The position numbers and the translations under genes are program-made. A stretch of 64,000 nt of DNA, taken from contig CM029638.1 in NCBI GenBank assembly GCA_017311315.1, forward strand, positions 8,366,368 through 8,430,367. The letters are read 5' to 3'. Every line of letters starts with the position of its first letter. Position 1 is the stretch's first letter. This DNA comes from Dendrocalamus latiflorus (taxonomy: Eukaryota > Streptophyta > Magnoliopsida > Poales > Poaceae). Under the pieces are notes generated by a model. The model was not told where the DNA came from. It saw nothing but the letters and a program-made list of their open reading frames with translations, and searched no databases. Below, piece by piece: positions 1-11,963 of the stretch.

Positions 1-453
1 TAATGCAAACATGTTGTACACTACCCGTATGAGTAGTAATAGTAACTTGCTGTAGATGCACGGCCTGTTGGCTGCATCACAGTACTGTTGTGTGGCCAAC
101 GACCACTGAGACGTTCCCTGTTAGTGATCATATGCACGGTCGGCCTGGCTACGCAAACACGGCCAGAGCTCCAAGCAGGCAGATGCACATAAAGGCGTGC
201 ATTAAAATCTGTGCTTTCACCGTCTCACACATCCCGAAAACTGTTGATGTCCCTATGCGCACCTGCAGCTCTCCTTGTTTCCCGGCATCAAACCAGCCTT
301 ACTCGATCACTCTCCGACATTGACATGCGTTTAGAGAGTCGATATGGAGCCAATTCTCGTTTTATTGAGTTTTTTTAAATTAATATAGTTTGATTTAGCA
401 TCATTTTATATATAATTTAAAAATATTTTTTAAAAAATAAGCTAACGAGCCAA
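1..453. other. intergenic, no gene seen
   Basis: No coding exon or repeat boundary is recognised here. The last 100 bases are AT-rich and lead to the CACTA insertion. If the SPL gene further right continues on the minus strand, this stretch could be part of its second intron; no exon-3-like coding sequence is visible. Confidence 0.5.
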
Positions 454-2182
454 CACTACTACAGAAAGATTAATACTAGACGCCAAATTACAGACGGTTT
501 GACAAAACCGTCTGTGACTGATACTAACACAGACATTTTTAATTTGGACACCGTCTGTGTTGATGGCGTCGGAGAAAACGAGTATCACAGACGGTTCTTA
601 CCGCTGATCCGTCTGTGATACTGAAATATCACAGACGGTTTTATAATAAAAATCGTCCGTGATATTCCAGATTATCACAGACGGTTTTATTATAAAACCG
701 TCTGTGATACTGGAATATCACAGACGGTTTATAATAAAAACTGTTTGTGATACGTTTCCCGCCTTGCGATCCCTCAAAATTTCATATTTTTCCGCTTAAG
801 TCCGAGTATGATGCAGTTTTGAGACACCTTCAGTAAAACGGGCATAACTTTTGCATACGGTGTCCGTTTTCGACGTTCTTGTACTCGTTGGAAAGCTAAC
901 GACGAGCCCGATCCAAAAAATGACTCGCTTGCGCTAGTCACCCTCAAAGACTCCGAAAATCGGCCATCTTTGGACCTAAACCTGCGTCGCAAAATTTTGG
1001 TTTCTGTTTTTGCCCCTTTTCTTGGTCTTCCTTTTGGAATTTGGATTTTGCTTCAACTGAAAAGTTGTAGATCTAATCGAAACATTTCAAATGAGTATAT
1101 ATAAGTTATATAAAACGTTGCTATTTTATCTTTTGAGACTAGTTGTTTATATTGTATCGGTATATAAAATTTTGTGCTCTAATTCACAGACGGTTCTATA
1201 TATAGAACCGTCTGTGATATTCATTCATCACAGATGGTTCTATATATAGAACCGTCTGTGATAATCTGATCGCTGGGCCCGTCAATCCTCCTCAACCCAA
1301 TCATAGCCAATAGAAATCCACCAATCCTCACCCCACAGATCGTAGCTCCGCCTCTCTGTTCTTGCGCCAAAAATTTCGAACTCCCGCCTCTCCCTCCCTC
1401 TCCCTCCCCTATAAATATAACCAGAACCCAGCCTCCTTTCTGTTCTCCTCCTCCTTGACCCATATACCATAATAGCCTCACGAAGCAGACGATGCACAAG
1501 GTTGCACTCAATCAACGCCGATGATGGTGGGCGTCAAAGACATCCAGCTCGTGCGCTGCATTAGAGGATCTTTGTTTTTCTCTGTTCTTGTTGTGTTAGC
1601 TAGATGGACAACATGTTTGTTGTTTTGGGATATTGTAATGGTAGGCTGTAATCTTAATAAAAATAAAATGTGTACTGTGTTTCATACTATATTTGCTTGT
1701 TTTCATTTCAAATAATTGATTTGCGAAATGGATGTTTTATGTTTGTGAAATAAATTGAGATGTGAATTGGATGTATATATACATGTACATGTTGATCTGC
1801 TTGTTTCAGAGGGCATGACTAGCATTTCCTGAGGCTAGCAAATAAACAAAAATAGATTTAGGGGTGGAAGAGAATAGCACAGATGGTTTTTAACTAAAAA
1901 CCGTCTGTGATATATCAATATCACAAACAATTTTTCACTAAAAACCGTCTGTGATAGCTGATAATCACAGACGGTTTTTAGTGAAAAACCGTCTGTGATA
2001 TTGATATATCACATACGGTTTTTAGTTTAACTAAAAACCGTCTGTTATATTTACACCACAGACGGTTTTCGAATTGTCTATGATAACCTTCGATTATCGC
2101 TGACCCATAAATTCAGACGGTTCAGAAAATCGTCTGTGATGACGTTTTTGAACCGTCTGTAATAGGGTTTTCTGTAGTAGTG
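454..2182. mobile_element. non-autonomous CACTA (En/Spm-type) DNA transposon
   Basis: The left end reads CACTACTACAGAAA and the right end is its inverted partner TTTTCTGTAGTAGTG. The element is flanked on both sides by CAA (451-453 and 2183-2185), the 3-bp target duplication expected for CACTA elements. Both ends carry many direct and inverted copies of the subterminal motif ACAGACGGTT (about 480-740, 1190-1265 and 1880-2160). The 1.73-kb interior has only short, unconvincing reading frames, so it needs a transposase supplied elsewhere. It lies on the downstream side of the SPL exons, possibly within that gene's second intron. A degenerate member of the same family sits at 47580-48679. Confidence 0.92.
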
Positions 2183-2462
2183 CAAGCTACAGTAAAGCAC
2201 ATATTTATTTGAAATCTATGATTTCATTGTTAAACCAATTAACATGTATAATTAAGATAATGTTAAATCAATTCAATAAATCCCACTAAAGAGCTTTTTT
2301 GGCATCCCTATATACATCGGTCTCCCTATATTGCATCGGTCTGTCTCTCAACTCTCACGCCCAGGAAGATATACTACCGCATTTGAATAGCCCTAATGAA
2401 ACTGGGAATTAAATGGCATGGTTTACCGCTATAGGAGGAGGGAGGACCGGAGGAGTACTTAC

Positions 2463-3143
2463 CGTGTGGGTGCGTAGAGCCCCTGGGCATGGCCTCGCTG
2501 GCGTTGCTCTTCCGCCGCCTCTCGTTGTGACCGGCCAGCCGCCGACGGCAGCTCCGCTTGGCGTTGTCGAACTCCGATATCGCGTGGAACCTGCACGCAT
2601 ACACACCAGACACTCGCGTATGGACTTTGCACGTACTTGCATCAAACACAACTTCTCTTTTTTGCACGAGCGTGGGTGAATAAATCAACGGACCTGCTGC
2701 ATTGCTGGCAGAATCGCTGCTCGGCGCCGTGCACGACGACCCCGGGCGCCTTGGAGTGCGCCTCGCAAACCTTGTGCCGCCGGTGGTACTCCTTTGTACC
2801 CGCCGGTGCCACGTGGCACCCCTCCACCTGGCACCTTGGCACCCTCGCCACCGCGGTCTTCTTCTCCTTCCTCTTACTCTCCGCTGCTGCACCCCCGCCG
2901 CCGCAGCCGGCGCTCCCGTGCACGTGGCCCGCTCCCCCTAGCGCCACCAGGCCGGCCCCGCCCCAGCAGAACGGCCGTTTCCCGAGCTTGAGGCAGGTCA
3001 GCTCCTGCTGCATCTGCTGCTGCTAGCTGGGCCCGCCTGGCGGCGGGCGGCGGCAGGAAGGGCTGATGCGAGGTGGCGGCAGCCCAGTGCATCCCGAGAT
3101 CCCACGGCGTTGCGCTCGCGCCGGCGCCGCGGTTTCCTTCCAT
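2463..3143 (-). CDS. SPL7: SBP-box (SPL) transcription factor, SPL7-like; partial, N-terminal frameshift
   Basis: SBP-domain factors bind GTAC-core DNA in the nucleus. Exon 1 is 2694-3143 and ends in donor GT after FCQQCSR; exon 2 is 2463-2590 and ends at HPHG before a good GTAAGT donor. Joined in phase 2, they give a complete SBP domain: CQVEGCH, YHRRHKVCEAH, RFCQQC, the FH and C ligands of the second zinc site, and the bipartite NLS KRSCRRRLAGHNERRRK. The N-terminus (MEGNRGAGASATPWDLGMHW) is in a different frame from LTCLKLGKRP onward; a CAG/GCA run near 3013-3030 is where the frame changes. Translation could restart at the Met at 3011-3013 and keep the SBP domain. Exon 3 (normally the miR156-target and C-terminal part in this family) is not in the window. 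A Gly replaces the usual Arg in APxVVV. The SPL7 name rests on remembered rice gene order. Confidence 0.75.
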
Positions 3144-3655
3144 GTACGCCTACGTACTACGTGCTCCCGCGCCTGCTCGGCTTCCCCTGGCCTGCGGCTA
3201 AAATCGGTCTGGCGACTGGCGAGTGGAAAAGGCGGCGCGGCGGCTACTGCTGCTGCTGTAAGTACAGCGTTAGGTTACCGGACTGGCGGCCCATATAAAG
3301 CAAGCAGGCTAGCGAAGCGAAGCGAGCCCCCCGGGGAGGAGCAGCCACCACAGGCGAGGAAGCGAGCTCCGTACCGACAGGTGGGATCTGTCCTCTCGTC
3401 GGAGGGAGGAGGGCCCGTAGTAGGAGCAGGAGCAGTACGATCGAGACGAGCCGAGAGAGTGTGGGGGCCCGTGACATGTGGGCCCACCGCCACATGCCGT
3501 GACATGGCTGCCACGGCCATTAAACGCTGCACGGTGCGTGACAACACAGCCACGCCCTATTGGCTGGGAATGGTGGGTATGTCTGTGCTTTGGGGCAAAT
3601 ATCATCTCCGTGTTGGGCGTTGGGGGGAGATACACGGCGGCACGGGTATGCCTAT

Positions 3656-4015
3656 GGCTTCCCTATCCCTCTCTCCTTATTCCCCTCCCTATTCCTTTAA
3701 TCTAAACCACTCACATTTCATCCAATGGCTAGTTTTTTTCACCATTTGCCCATCCATCATAAATAATAAAAAAATACAGAAAAAATAAATTTTATTTTTT
3801 AATTATAATTTTTTACAGAAAAAATAAAATTATAATTTCTATAAATTATAATAAAAAAATAAATTTTATTTTTTCTGTATTTTTTTATTATTTATGATGG
3901 ATGGGAAAATGGTGAAAATATATTAAAAAAACTAATCATTGGATGAGATTTGAGTGGTTTAGATTGAGGGAATAGGGGAGGGGAATAGAGAGAGGGGGAT
4001 AGGGATAGGGAAGCC
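3656..4015. repeat. foldback/MITE with about 150-bp inverted arms
   Basis: The arm beginning GGCTTCCCTATCCCT at 3656 is matched in inverse by the arm ending AGGGATAGGGAAGCC at 4015. Complementarity continues inward through TCTAAACCACTCACAT and CATCCATCATAAATAAT to a short AT-rich centre. Transcribed, it would fold into a hairpin of roughly 150 bp. GCCTAT occurs just outside both ends (3650-3655 and 4022-4027) but the spacing is not clean enough to call a target duplication. It sits between the divergently placed SPL and O-fucosyltransferase genes. Confidence 0.8.
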
Positions 4016-4019
4016 TCAT

Positions 4020-4580
4020 TCGCCTATCTTGGCCTTTACTTGCGCATTCCCTGCGGCGCTGTACGTCCGTGGTTAATGGCGCTCGACTGTGCTAACGCTC
4101 ACTTCTTCAAGGTTTATACCATTCAGTATTTTCTTTTCTTACATAAATAAAAGGGATAGTTTTCCTATTATCATTTTAAAACGATTTATTACAGAAGTTT
4201 TTTCAAAACGGTTTATCGGCATTCGGTTCATTCACGTAAATATTTATACTAGAATAAAAAAATATAAGCCACAATTAAAAAGAACATACTCTAACACTGA
4301 TATGCATGAAATATTCGATTTCTTCTTCACTTTATTTTATTTGGTTGGGTTGGATCTGTTGTCGTAAGTTCTGCCTCGTCTGTCCTGGCTGGCTGTTGGC
4401 GTCGCATGTGGTCAGTTGATGATCGGAACAGTGATGCTGTGGTATTGCTTATTAGGCGACACAATTTGGCATGCATGGCATGGCGTGCTTGGACCTTGCG
4501 GCGTTGGCATTTATAGGGGGAATATAGAGGCAAGAAGCGAAATAACCATCACGTGGAGTATTTATGGAAAAACGGAAACG
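4020..4580. other. intergenic, AT-rich, no gene seen
   Basis: No coding sequence or clear repeat is recognised. The right part becomes promoter-like for the O-fucosyltransferase gene. Confidence 0.5.
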
Positions 4581-4587
4581 GAAAATG

Positions 4588-4690
4588 AGGCCCATGTTGA
4601 ATTAGGTTGGGCCATGACACGATACGCACCAACGAACCCAAAAGGGCCCGATTCAGTTGGGCCGAGGATAATACGGCCCACCACTTTGGT
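4588..4690 (+). promoter_or_regulatory. cluster of site-II-like TGGGCC/GGCCCA motifs
   Basis: Five copies of GGCCCA, TGGGCC or closely related cores lie within about 100 bases (near 4589, 4607, 4646, 4659 and 4675), roughly 220-320 bases before the ATG at 4905. Such elements are known in plants as TCP-type binding sites in promoters of broadly expressed genes. No clear TATA box was seen between the cluster and the start codon, which fits a housekeeping promoter. The regulatory role is inferred. Confidence 0.5.
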
Positions 4691-4904
4691 TATTCCTCTC
4701 TTTTGGTCTTTTCTTGTCTGTGGCACAGTCACACTCCACTCCGCCCCCGTTCACATCCGCCTCGCCATGGGCGCACCCTCCGCGAGCACTCCCGCCGCCG
4801 CGATCTAGCGTAGCGGCTCGCGCTTCTGCGTTCGCGGCGCCGTAGAGGAACCGGTGGCTGCAGATAGGAGGTGGCCGTGGGGCACGAGCTGGTAAGGGCG
4901 CGGG

Positions 4905-7900
4905 ATGGGGAGGAAGCCCGATCCGGCGAAGCCACACTCCGGTGGCGGCGGCGCCTCGCCGAGGGCGGTCAGGAGGGCGCAGCCTTCTCCGGTGTTCCTG
5001 GGAACGGCGCTGTTCGTTCTGGGGTTCGTGTCCCTCTTCACCGGACACATCGTCACCGACGCCGACTGGTCGCGGATCCGGAGCCGGTGGCGAGCCAAGC
5101 AGGTAATTGGTGGAAGCCTGGACCGTTTTAATGTATAAATGGACGAATTTAGCGGCAAGGTGTCGTCTTTGCGTGGTTTGTCGAGTGCGGTATGTGAAGA
5201 AGTTCTTACTAAGGGATCAATCTGAAAAGTTTAATCTGGAGATATCTGAAAGTTTACTAGTCACTGTCCTGTTTCTTCATGCGTCATCCTTCGCAAATTC
5301 TATGTTTCCTATTCCCGTGACATTATCTGCATGTCAGCTATGTCTCAAGTTCTCGATTGATACTGCTTTGCAATGCTGACAATGTGCAGGTTAGAAACAA
5401 TGAACCCATCGATATTTGGAAATCGAGGTATTCCAACTCGTACTACGGATGCAGTGGGAGGAGCGCAAACTTCAGATGTTAGTTTCCTTAACCAGACATT
5501 TTTGCCCCTTTCGAACTAAAATTGTGAAAAACGAGGGAAATTATATCACTGGGGTTCTCCATGTTCATCTTCCAGCTGGTGTGCCGGAGAACAGTTCTAC
5601 TGGTTATTTGCTGATTGCTACTAGTGGGGGGTTAAACCAACAGCGCATAGGGGTACGATTGTCTTTCAACTTGTAATTGCTTTGTTTTTTACTATTCATT
5701 GTGTTACCATTATGATCTTTAGTTTCCAGATAACAGATGCTGTTGTTGTTGCCTGGATTTTGAATGCTACGCTTGTTGTACCCGAGTTAGATCACCACTC
5801 ATTCTGGAAGGATGACAGGTGAGTTGAGAACTTGAGATCACATGACATTTTCTAAAGTTCATTGCCCCTGACAAAGGGACTTGTCCTGATACCGTACGTG
5901 TTATATGCAGTGACTTCTCTGAAATTTTTGATGTGGACTGGTTCATTTCCTACCTATCAAAGGATGTAACTGTTGTTAAAAGGATTCCTTATGAGGTGAT
6001 GACATCAATGGATAAACTCCCATGGACCATGCGGGCGCCTAGAAAATCCATGCCTGAGTTTTACATTGATGAAGTTTTGCCTATTCTGATGCGAAGGCGA
6101 GTAAGTAAGCTACCAAACCAATGCATTGGTTTGGAACTTGTTAAATATTGCTTCATATTGATCAAGTACTTTTGCTAGTAATTGCTTCTTTGTTTGCCAA
6201 TGATTCTCTAATGTCATCATGTGCAAATAGAAAATATTTAATTTCTGAGCCTTCCTTCTTATCAATTCGTTTTATTTCAAGATAACCGCCATATTGAGCA
6301 ACTTGTTCAGTGTAATCAATTATACGGGTGATAAACTGAACATTTCATTATATGCGATAGTTTGTCTGTTGCATGGACAGCATGGTAGCACCATGGTTAG
6401 TTACGGGAATATCTCCTTATTTTCCTTTTTCAAAATGATGTGTTAAAAGCTGTATTAACTGGAAACATGTATGAAATTATTGTAGAGAGATGTAAATTAT
6501 TTGTACTTTGTAATATGTAAATGCAACTAGACTTCTAAGACTTGCCTATGCACTCAACTGTTTTAATTCTTCCAGGTTTTGCAACTAACAAAGTTTGATT
6601 ATCGGCTCACTAATGAGCTTGACGAAGAATTGCAGAAGTTACGTTGCCGAGTAAACTTTCATGCATTAAGATTTACAAATTCCATAAAATCTTTGGGTCA
6701 GAAATTGGTGCAGAAGCTGAGAGTCATGAGCTCACGATATGTTGCCATTCACTTGAGGTACACTTCCTACTTATTTACATTTATTTGTTGTCTTTGGAAA
6801 TGAAAGATATGGAGATTTGCCCTGAAAGTACACATTTTACTAAACATCATTTTATGCTTACTCATCAGGTTTGAACCTGACATGCTTGCATTTTCTGGCT
6901 GTTACTATGGTGGCGGTGAAAAAGAACGAAAGGAACTGGCTCAAATTAGGAAACGATGGGATACATTACCTGTAAGACTCTGAAACTTGGTGAGATTTCC
7001 CTATCGTATGTTTCTCCAAATATCAGTCCATCATCTAAGATGATTTCTTGTTGTCCTTTATTGTTTGTTATTTGTTGTGATTTGCATCTTTCTTTTGCAC
7101 CCACAAGAATATGTTGAGTGAGATTTCCCTCAAAAGATTACGTTGAGTGAGATAATGACTACTCTTAATTCTGATGTTTCATGCTGTCATTTCTGGTCAA
7201 TTGGTGTCGCTTGATGTAAGCTTTGAATGGTGAAATGATTTTAGATTGATTCCTAGCAGGAGTTGAGTGCTGAGGATGAGCGCAGTAGGGGGAAGTGTCC
7301 GTTGACTCCTCAAGAAATTGGTTTAATGCTCCGAGCTCTTGGCTTCAGCAATGACACATACCTGTATGTTGCTTCTGGAGAAATATATGGTGGAGAAGAA
7401 ACTCTCCAACCTTTGAGGGAACTCTTTCCAAACTTCTACACCAAGGAGATGCTTGCTGGGGATGATTTGAAACCATTCCTTCCTTTTTCTTCACGATTGG
7501 CTGCAATTGACTTCATCGTATCTGATGAAAGCGATGTTTTTGTTACAAATAATAATGGAAACATGGCCAAGGTTTTAGCTGGACGCAGGTATATGCCCTT
7601 CTTCTTTGTGGATGTGTTTTGGTATTCTAAAATATACATTTGTAAAATATACCGTAGCACAATGCAAACAAGTGTCTTGAGGAACAGTCCACGCTGTCAA
7701 TACATCCTAGTTATGTTAATTTTATCCCTAGTGCTTTATGCAATTATTTCTTATGTTTTGCATATTTGTGTCTGCTGTTGGTAGTTTATTTTTACTTGTT
7801 TGATTATATATTTACTACGCTAATGGTCTTTCATCCGCATCAAATCTATAGGCGATACATGGGCCACAAGAGAACTATTCGCCCAAATGCGAAAAAACTC

Positions 7901-8086
7901 AATGTACTATTTCAGAGACGGAATAAAATGAGTTGGGATACATTTTCACGGAAGGTAAAGAAAGCCCAGAGGGGCCTTATGGGCGAACCAGACGATATCA
8001 GACCTGGACGAGATGACTTTCATGAATTTCCATCATCTTGCATCTGCCAAAGAAAACCAGCGAACAGATCATCAATTACAACATGA
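4905..8086 (+). CDS. O-fucosyltransferase family protein (GT65-like, plant)
   Basis: Nine exons join in frame to a 496-aa protein: 4905-5102, 5390-5477, 5576-5652, 5730-5818, 5911-6100, 6576-6757, 6869-6971, 7260-7588, 7852-8086; all introns are GT-AG. Residues about 30-50 (VFLGTALFVLGFVSLF) form a signal anchor, so a type II Golgi membrane protein is expected. The family's conserved blocks follow: LLIATSGGLNQQR near the donor-sugar site, AVVVAWILNATLVVPELD, the HLRFEPDMLAFSGC block after exon 7 begins, YVASGEIYGG, and SDVFVTNNNGNMAKVLAGRRR followed by GHKRTIRPN near the C-terminus. Length is normal for the plant family. Most plant members have no proven substrate; fucose or another deoxysugar transfer in the Golgi is inferred from family. 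The start is chosen because it is the only ATG giving the anchor in frame. Confidence 0.95.
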
Positions 8087-8830
8087 ACTGAAAACTTGAC
8101 AAATCAAGTGAGCTAGACAGCTAGAGTATAATTCTGGGCGATTGAACATGGCCTTGCTGCATTTGGGGAAGTACATATTTGCTAAGAAAAAAAGGCGGAA
8201 TTTACGGCTGGAACCAAACGAGGCTCTGACGGCATAGATAAATCCTCAGCACCAATTTCAGCTTATGTTGTTCTGGTGGTTCAGTCCCCATAAATCCGGT
8301 AACTGCGGAGATGACAAACAATCTGCAGACTTGCTGCTCCAGTTTGGTTCCACTAATTGTTCAACCTAATCAAAGAAACTGTCACGGTAAGGAGAGTTAC
8401 TAACTCGAGATATGTGATGTCCTGTAAATTGTGATGTATACAAGAATGGTTCGTTGGATATGGTGTGCTTCTGTCACTGATCTTCTGTCGAGTAGAGCGA
8501 CCCTCAGTGCAGTTCAATTGCTGAAGGACAAGTACCAGAACAGTGGCGATTCAAGAATTTGTGATTAACTGTAGTTTGTTCTTTTTGGAAGATAGTACTA
8601 ACGGCAGTGTGTTCTTGTTATTGGACTCGTAAGACAACCGTCGCTGCGTGCTATTTCTCTCTCTTCTCGTGATCATGTGTAACATCTATCTCAACAAGGA
8701 AAAGTCAGTCCAATTTATTAAAGCAATGAGTGTGGTCATGGAACATTTATTTCTTGTCTGGTTATGCAACAAATGTTGACTAAACATTCAGTGAAAGGTG
8801 CGCTTCGGCCTTCGGTTGTAGTTCCCAGGT
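8087..8830 (+). other. 3' UTR of the O-fucosyltransferase gene and intergenic
   Basis: No further coding exon is seen. The first 500-600 bases probably hold the 3' UTR; the polyadenylation point cannot be fixed from sequence alone. Confidence 0.5.
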
Positions 8831-8839
8831 TTTAAAAAG

Positions 8840-10099
8840 GGGAAAATTGCTCTCATGCCACAAACTTAAGTGTCATCCTCTCTTTTGCCACATACTTAAG
8901 TGGCTTTGTTATTATGCCACAAACTTGAGTGCTGTCTCCTTTCTTTTGCCATTTCCTCCACTTAAAGTCTATTTTAATTTAATTTTGCATTTTTCTTACC
9001 TTTTTGCCCCTTGGTCTGGCTGCCTCGCGAGCTGCTACTGCTTCGCCTTCTTCCTCACCGCTCGCGCTCCCCGTCCGGAGCTCCTCCTGCTCGCCTGCCC
9101 CTCGGCCTCCACCTGCACGCCCTCCCCGCGCCGCTCCAGCCCCTCGACGCCCCCGCCAAGCGCGAGGCCTCATCCGCGGCCGAGGAGGATGGCGCCGAGC
9201 ACGCCGCCGTGGACTCCACGCCTCCTGCCCCGTCTTTGACGACGCCGTCGGCTCTTGGCCCGTCGCCGCCGACGCTATATCTTGCCCAGCCAGCGATGCC
9301 GCCTCCTGCCGGCATTCGACGCCGCCGCTACCTCCTGACCCGTCGTCGCCAACACCGTGTACCGCCGCCAACGTCACCTCCTGCCGGCACCTCCGCCTCA
9401 CACGCCTCCCTTGTGATTTCCGCCCCGCCCATGCGCGCGTCACCCCAACCACCAGTGGCGGCCACCCACTTCCCCGGCCGTTGTTGCCGCCGCACCTGCC
9501 GGTGGCGCTCGCGCTCCATGAGCTCGTGCACCTCCCGGTCGGCCTCCGCGAGTGAGCGGCTAGCTCCCCCACACGGGCACGGCGCCCTGGCGCGACTCGA
9601 GGCCCGGGCGGCCACTTCGCCGCGGGCGAGGAGAGGGCGGAGGAGGACGAGCAGCAGGGGGAGGCGTCCTCCCCGAGCGCGCGGTGGGAGACGTGCTGGT
9701 GGCCCAGGAGGGAGAAGTGTTGGTCGCCTCGGCGGTGTGCTCGTCGCCGTCCTCCTCGGTCGCGGATGAGGCCTCGCGCTTGGCGGGGGCGTCGAGGGGC
9801 TGGAGCGGCGCGGGGAGGGTGTGCAGGTGGAGGCCGAGGGACAGGCGAGCAGGAGGAGCTCCGGACGGGGAGCGCGAGCGGTGAGGAAGAAGGCGAAGCA
9901 GTAGCAGCTCGCGAGGCAGCCAGACTAAGGGGCAAAAAGGTAAGAAAAATGCAAAATTAAATTAAAATAGACTTTAAGTGGAGGAAATGGCAAAAGAAAG
10001 GAGACAACACTCAAGTTTGTGGCATAATAACAAAGCCACTTAAGTATATGGCAAAAGAGAGGATGTCACTTAAGTTTGTGGCATGAGAGCAATTTTCCC
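8840..10099. mobile_element. Mutator-like (MULE) element with long TIRs, candidate Pack-MULE
   Basis: The 1260-bp element begins GGGAAAATTGCTCTCATGCC and ends with the inverse. The 9-bp TTTAAAAAG is duplicated exactly on either side (8831-8839 and 10100-10108), the size expected for Mutator-like insertion. The inverted arms are about 350 bp each (roughly 8840-9190 and 9750-10099) and near identical, including GC-rich sequence. The unique interior, about 9190-9750, is very GC-rich compared with AT-rich flanks and has open frames on both strands rich in Pro, Arg and Ala, none resembling a known protein. No transposase is seen, so it is non-autonomous. The GC-rich core may be captured host sequence. 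Confidence 0.88.
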
Positions 10100-10108
10100 T
10101 TTAAAAAG

Positions 10109-11840
10109 CTGGTTTTAAATTTTAACCGAGAGAGGTCGGTATGACCGAATCGGAAAATTTTGGGCCAAAATTTTCTAATAAAATTTGATTTTTAAAAAGT
10201 ATCGGCTGATTTTTGGGCAAAAATCTGTTGAAAATATCAGTCAAAATTTTGATTTTCTCTCTCTCAATTTGACAAAATTTATGGAAAACAATTTTTTGGC
10301 GCCAGTTTGAAACTTTACTGGGGTAACCAGTAAAACCGGTTTTCAGCCGATAAAAATGTTTCTGGTAGTTCCACCGTATGCACAGCTGGTTTAGTAATTT
10401 ATTTGATATCAGAGAAATCTATAAGCTATGGACTTCTTTTCCTTAGCTCACTTGTCGAGGTGTTCATAAGTCATTTTTATCACTTACACGCTTTTGATAT
10501 ATAGCAAGATCAAGAAGAAGAGAGAAGAGGTGAAAAAGTAACAAGATCAAGAGCAAATCAAACTAAACAAGAACTCTTCATGACAGATAAACAAAGTTGA
10601 TCTATTACTACTTGAAGATAAATATTTCACATCTACTCCATAAAGAGAACAAGCTAGCACACCGTAGCACTCGCTCTTCTCTCTCAAATCCTAACCCTAA
10701 AATTCAAGAATAAATAGGTTGGAATAGTTGACTTGCAAGCTTTCATCCCTAACCCATTAAATAAATGAGGCAACTAGTCTACATATACCCTAATTGATAC
10801 TATCCACTAGCAATATTAGGGTAACCCGTTAACTCCACACAATACGGATTTTACATACACTTAACTCATGCATGATTTTCAAAGCACATGAGTAGGAACC
10901 CGCTAAGTTATTTAACCTTGATCTACTTGATCTTCTCAGCAACTTCTTGACCTAAACCGTTATTCTATGCGCAGCTCAAACATCATGGTCTTGATCCAAC
11001 AAAGTTTCTGATATTTGGCTAATTACCAAAATACTATTGTCTTAACCCAGTTTTCTCTTTCTCTTGTAAGTAATCACTATACTTGCCATGTGTAGGTGTA
11101 TCAATAGATTGCCACGCATCGGTAAGCCTCTTCCACTCCGGTTCTCATCGGACCATGTCTTACTTAGACCGATCAAGCCACTTGGTACAACCCGTCACTC
11201 TAACATTTTCTTCAATATTTATTATCTTCTTTGTGCCACGTTTGAGCTCAACTATCTCGTCTAGCATTTTTGACCGTTTTAGACCTTAACTCCTTATGAG
11301 CGTAGTCCTATTTCCTATCGTTAACTATAATTGACTCCAATTATCGCTGCATATCCAAAGAATAATAAATCATTTTTGGATACAAGTTTTCACAACTTAA
11401 CCCGCATTAGCTTAATTAAACATTTTCGTGCAACATGAATGCACTGACCTGGGACAATTCAACTCGATCCATGATCAAATTTCAAAATTTTAGAACTCTC
11501 AACCGAAAAACTGAATTAGCCGGTCTGATCGTCACGTGCGGTCAATCTGACCGCTACGTACAGCCAGTCAGACCACCACCTACTAACCAATCAGACCAGT
11601 CAAACCACTTAACAGGGCCGGTCTAACTGCTTAATTCTAAAACCAACAGATTGAAAATCTAAATTTTTCATAAATTTAAATTTTAACTTAACATACATTG
11701 ATAATAGTTTATCACAAATATTTTTGAACTTTCTCATGTAGTCTATCAGTCTAGATTATAAATCGTGTGGTGATCATTTCGCACCGCCCAAAAAATTATA
11801 ATGCACATTTGAGGCAGGGCATCAAGTCGTTAGCGCCATC
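10109..11840. other. intergenic, no gene seen; dispersed-repeat character
   Basis: No supported coding sequence. The stretch 11500-11640 contains several CCGGTCTGAC/GTCTGACCG-like words in both orientations, which recall grass retrotransposon sequence, but no LTR boundaries could be found. Confidence 0.4.
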
Positions 11841-11847
11841 TCATGTG

Positions 11848-11855
11848 TATAAAAG
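11848..11855 (+). promoter_or_regulatory. TATA box of the TIP2-like gene
   Basis: TATAAAAG lies 109 bases upstream of the ATG at 11964, a normal plant TATA-to-start distance. It suggests that the promoter survives even though the reading frame is broken. Confidence 0.6.
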
Positions 11856-11963
11856 GATACCAAGCAGAACTGCAGATCCCTGCATCAGTGTGATCGGCCA
11901 TCTCCCTTGAACTCTCAGCCTAAAGACCCTTTTACTGTCATAGGAAAAAAAACCAAGTAAAAG

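Noticed and set aside
454..2182. CRISPR-like array of ACAGACGGTT repeats
   Set aside because: The repeats are irregularly spaced, in both orientations and lie at both ends of a CACTA element; this is normal subterminal structure in a plant transposon.
2637..3026. Plus-strand 129-aa frame and other plus-strand frames over 2.4-3.8 kb
   Set aside because: They are antisense shadows of the GC-rich SPL exon 1 on the minus strand.
8979..9935. Long open frames (up to 318 aa) on both strands
   Set aside because: They lie in the GC-rich inverted arms and core of a Mutator-like element; sequence is low-complexity Pro/Arg/Ala and open on both strands because of composition.
10440..11640. Possible solo LTR
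   Set aside because: Repeat-like words are present, but no TG..CA boundaries with a 5-bp duplication could be found.
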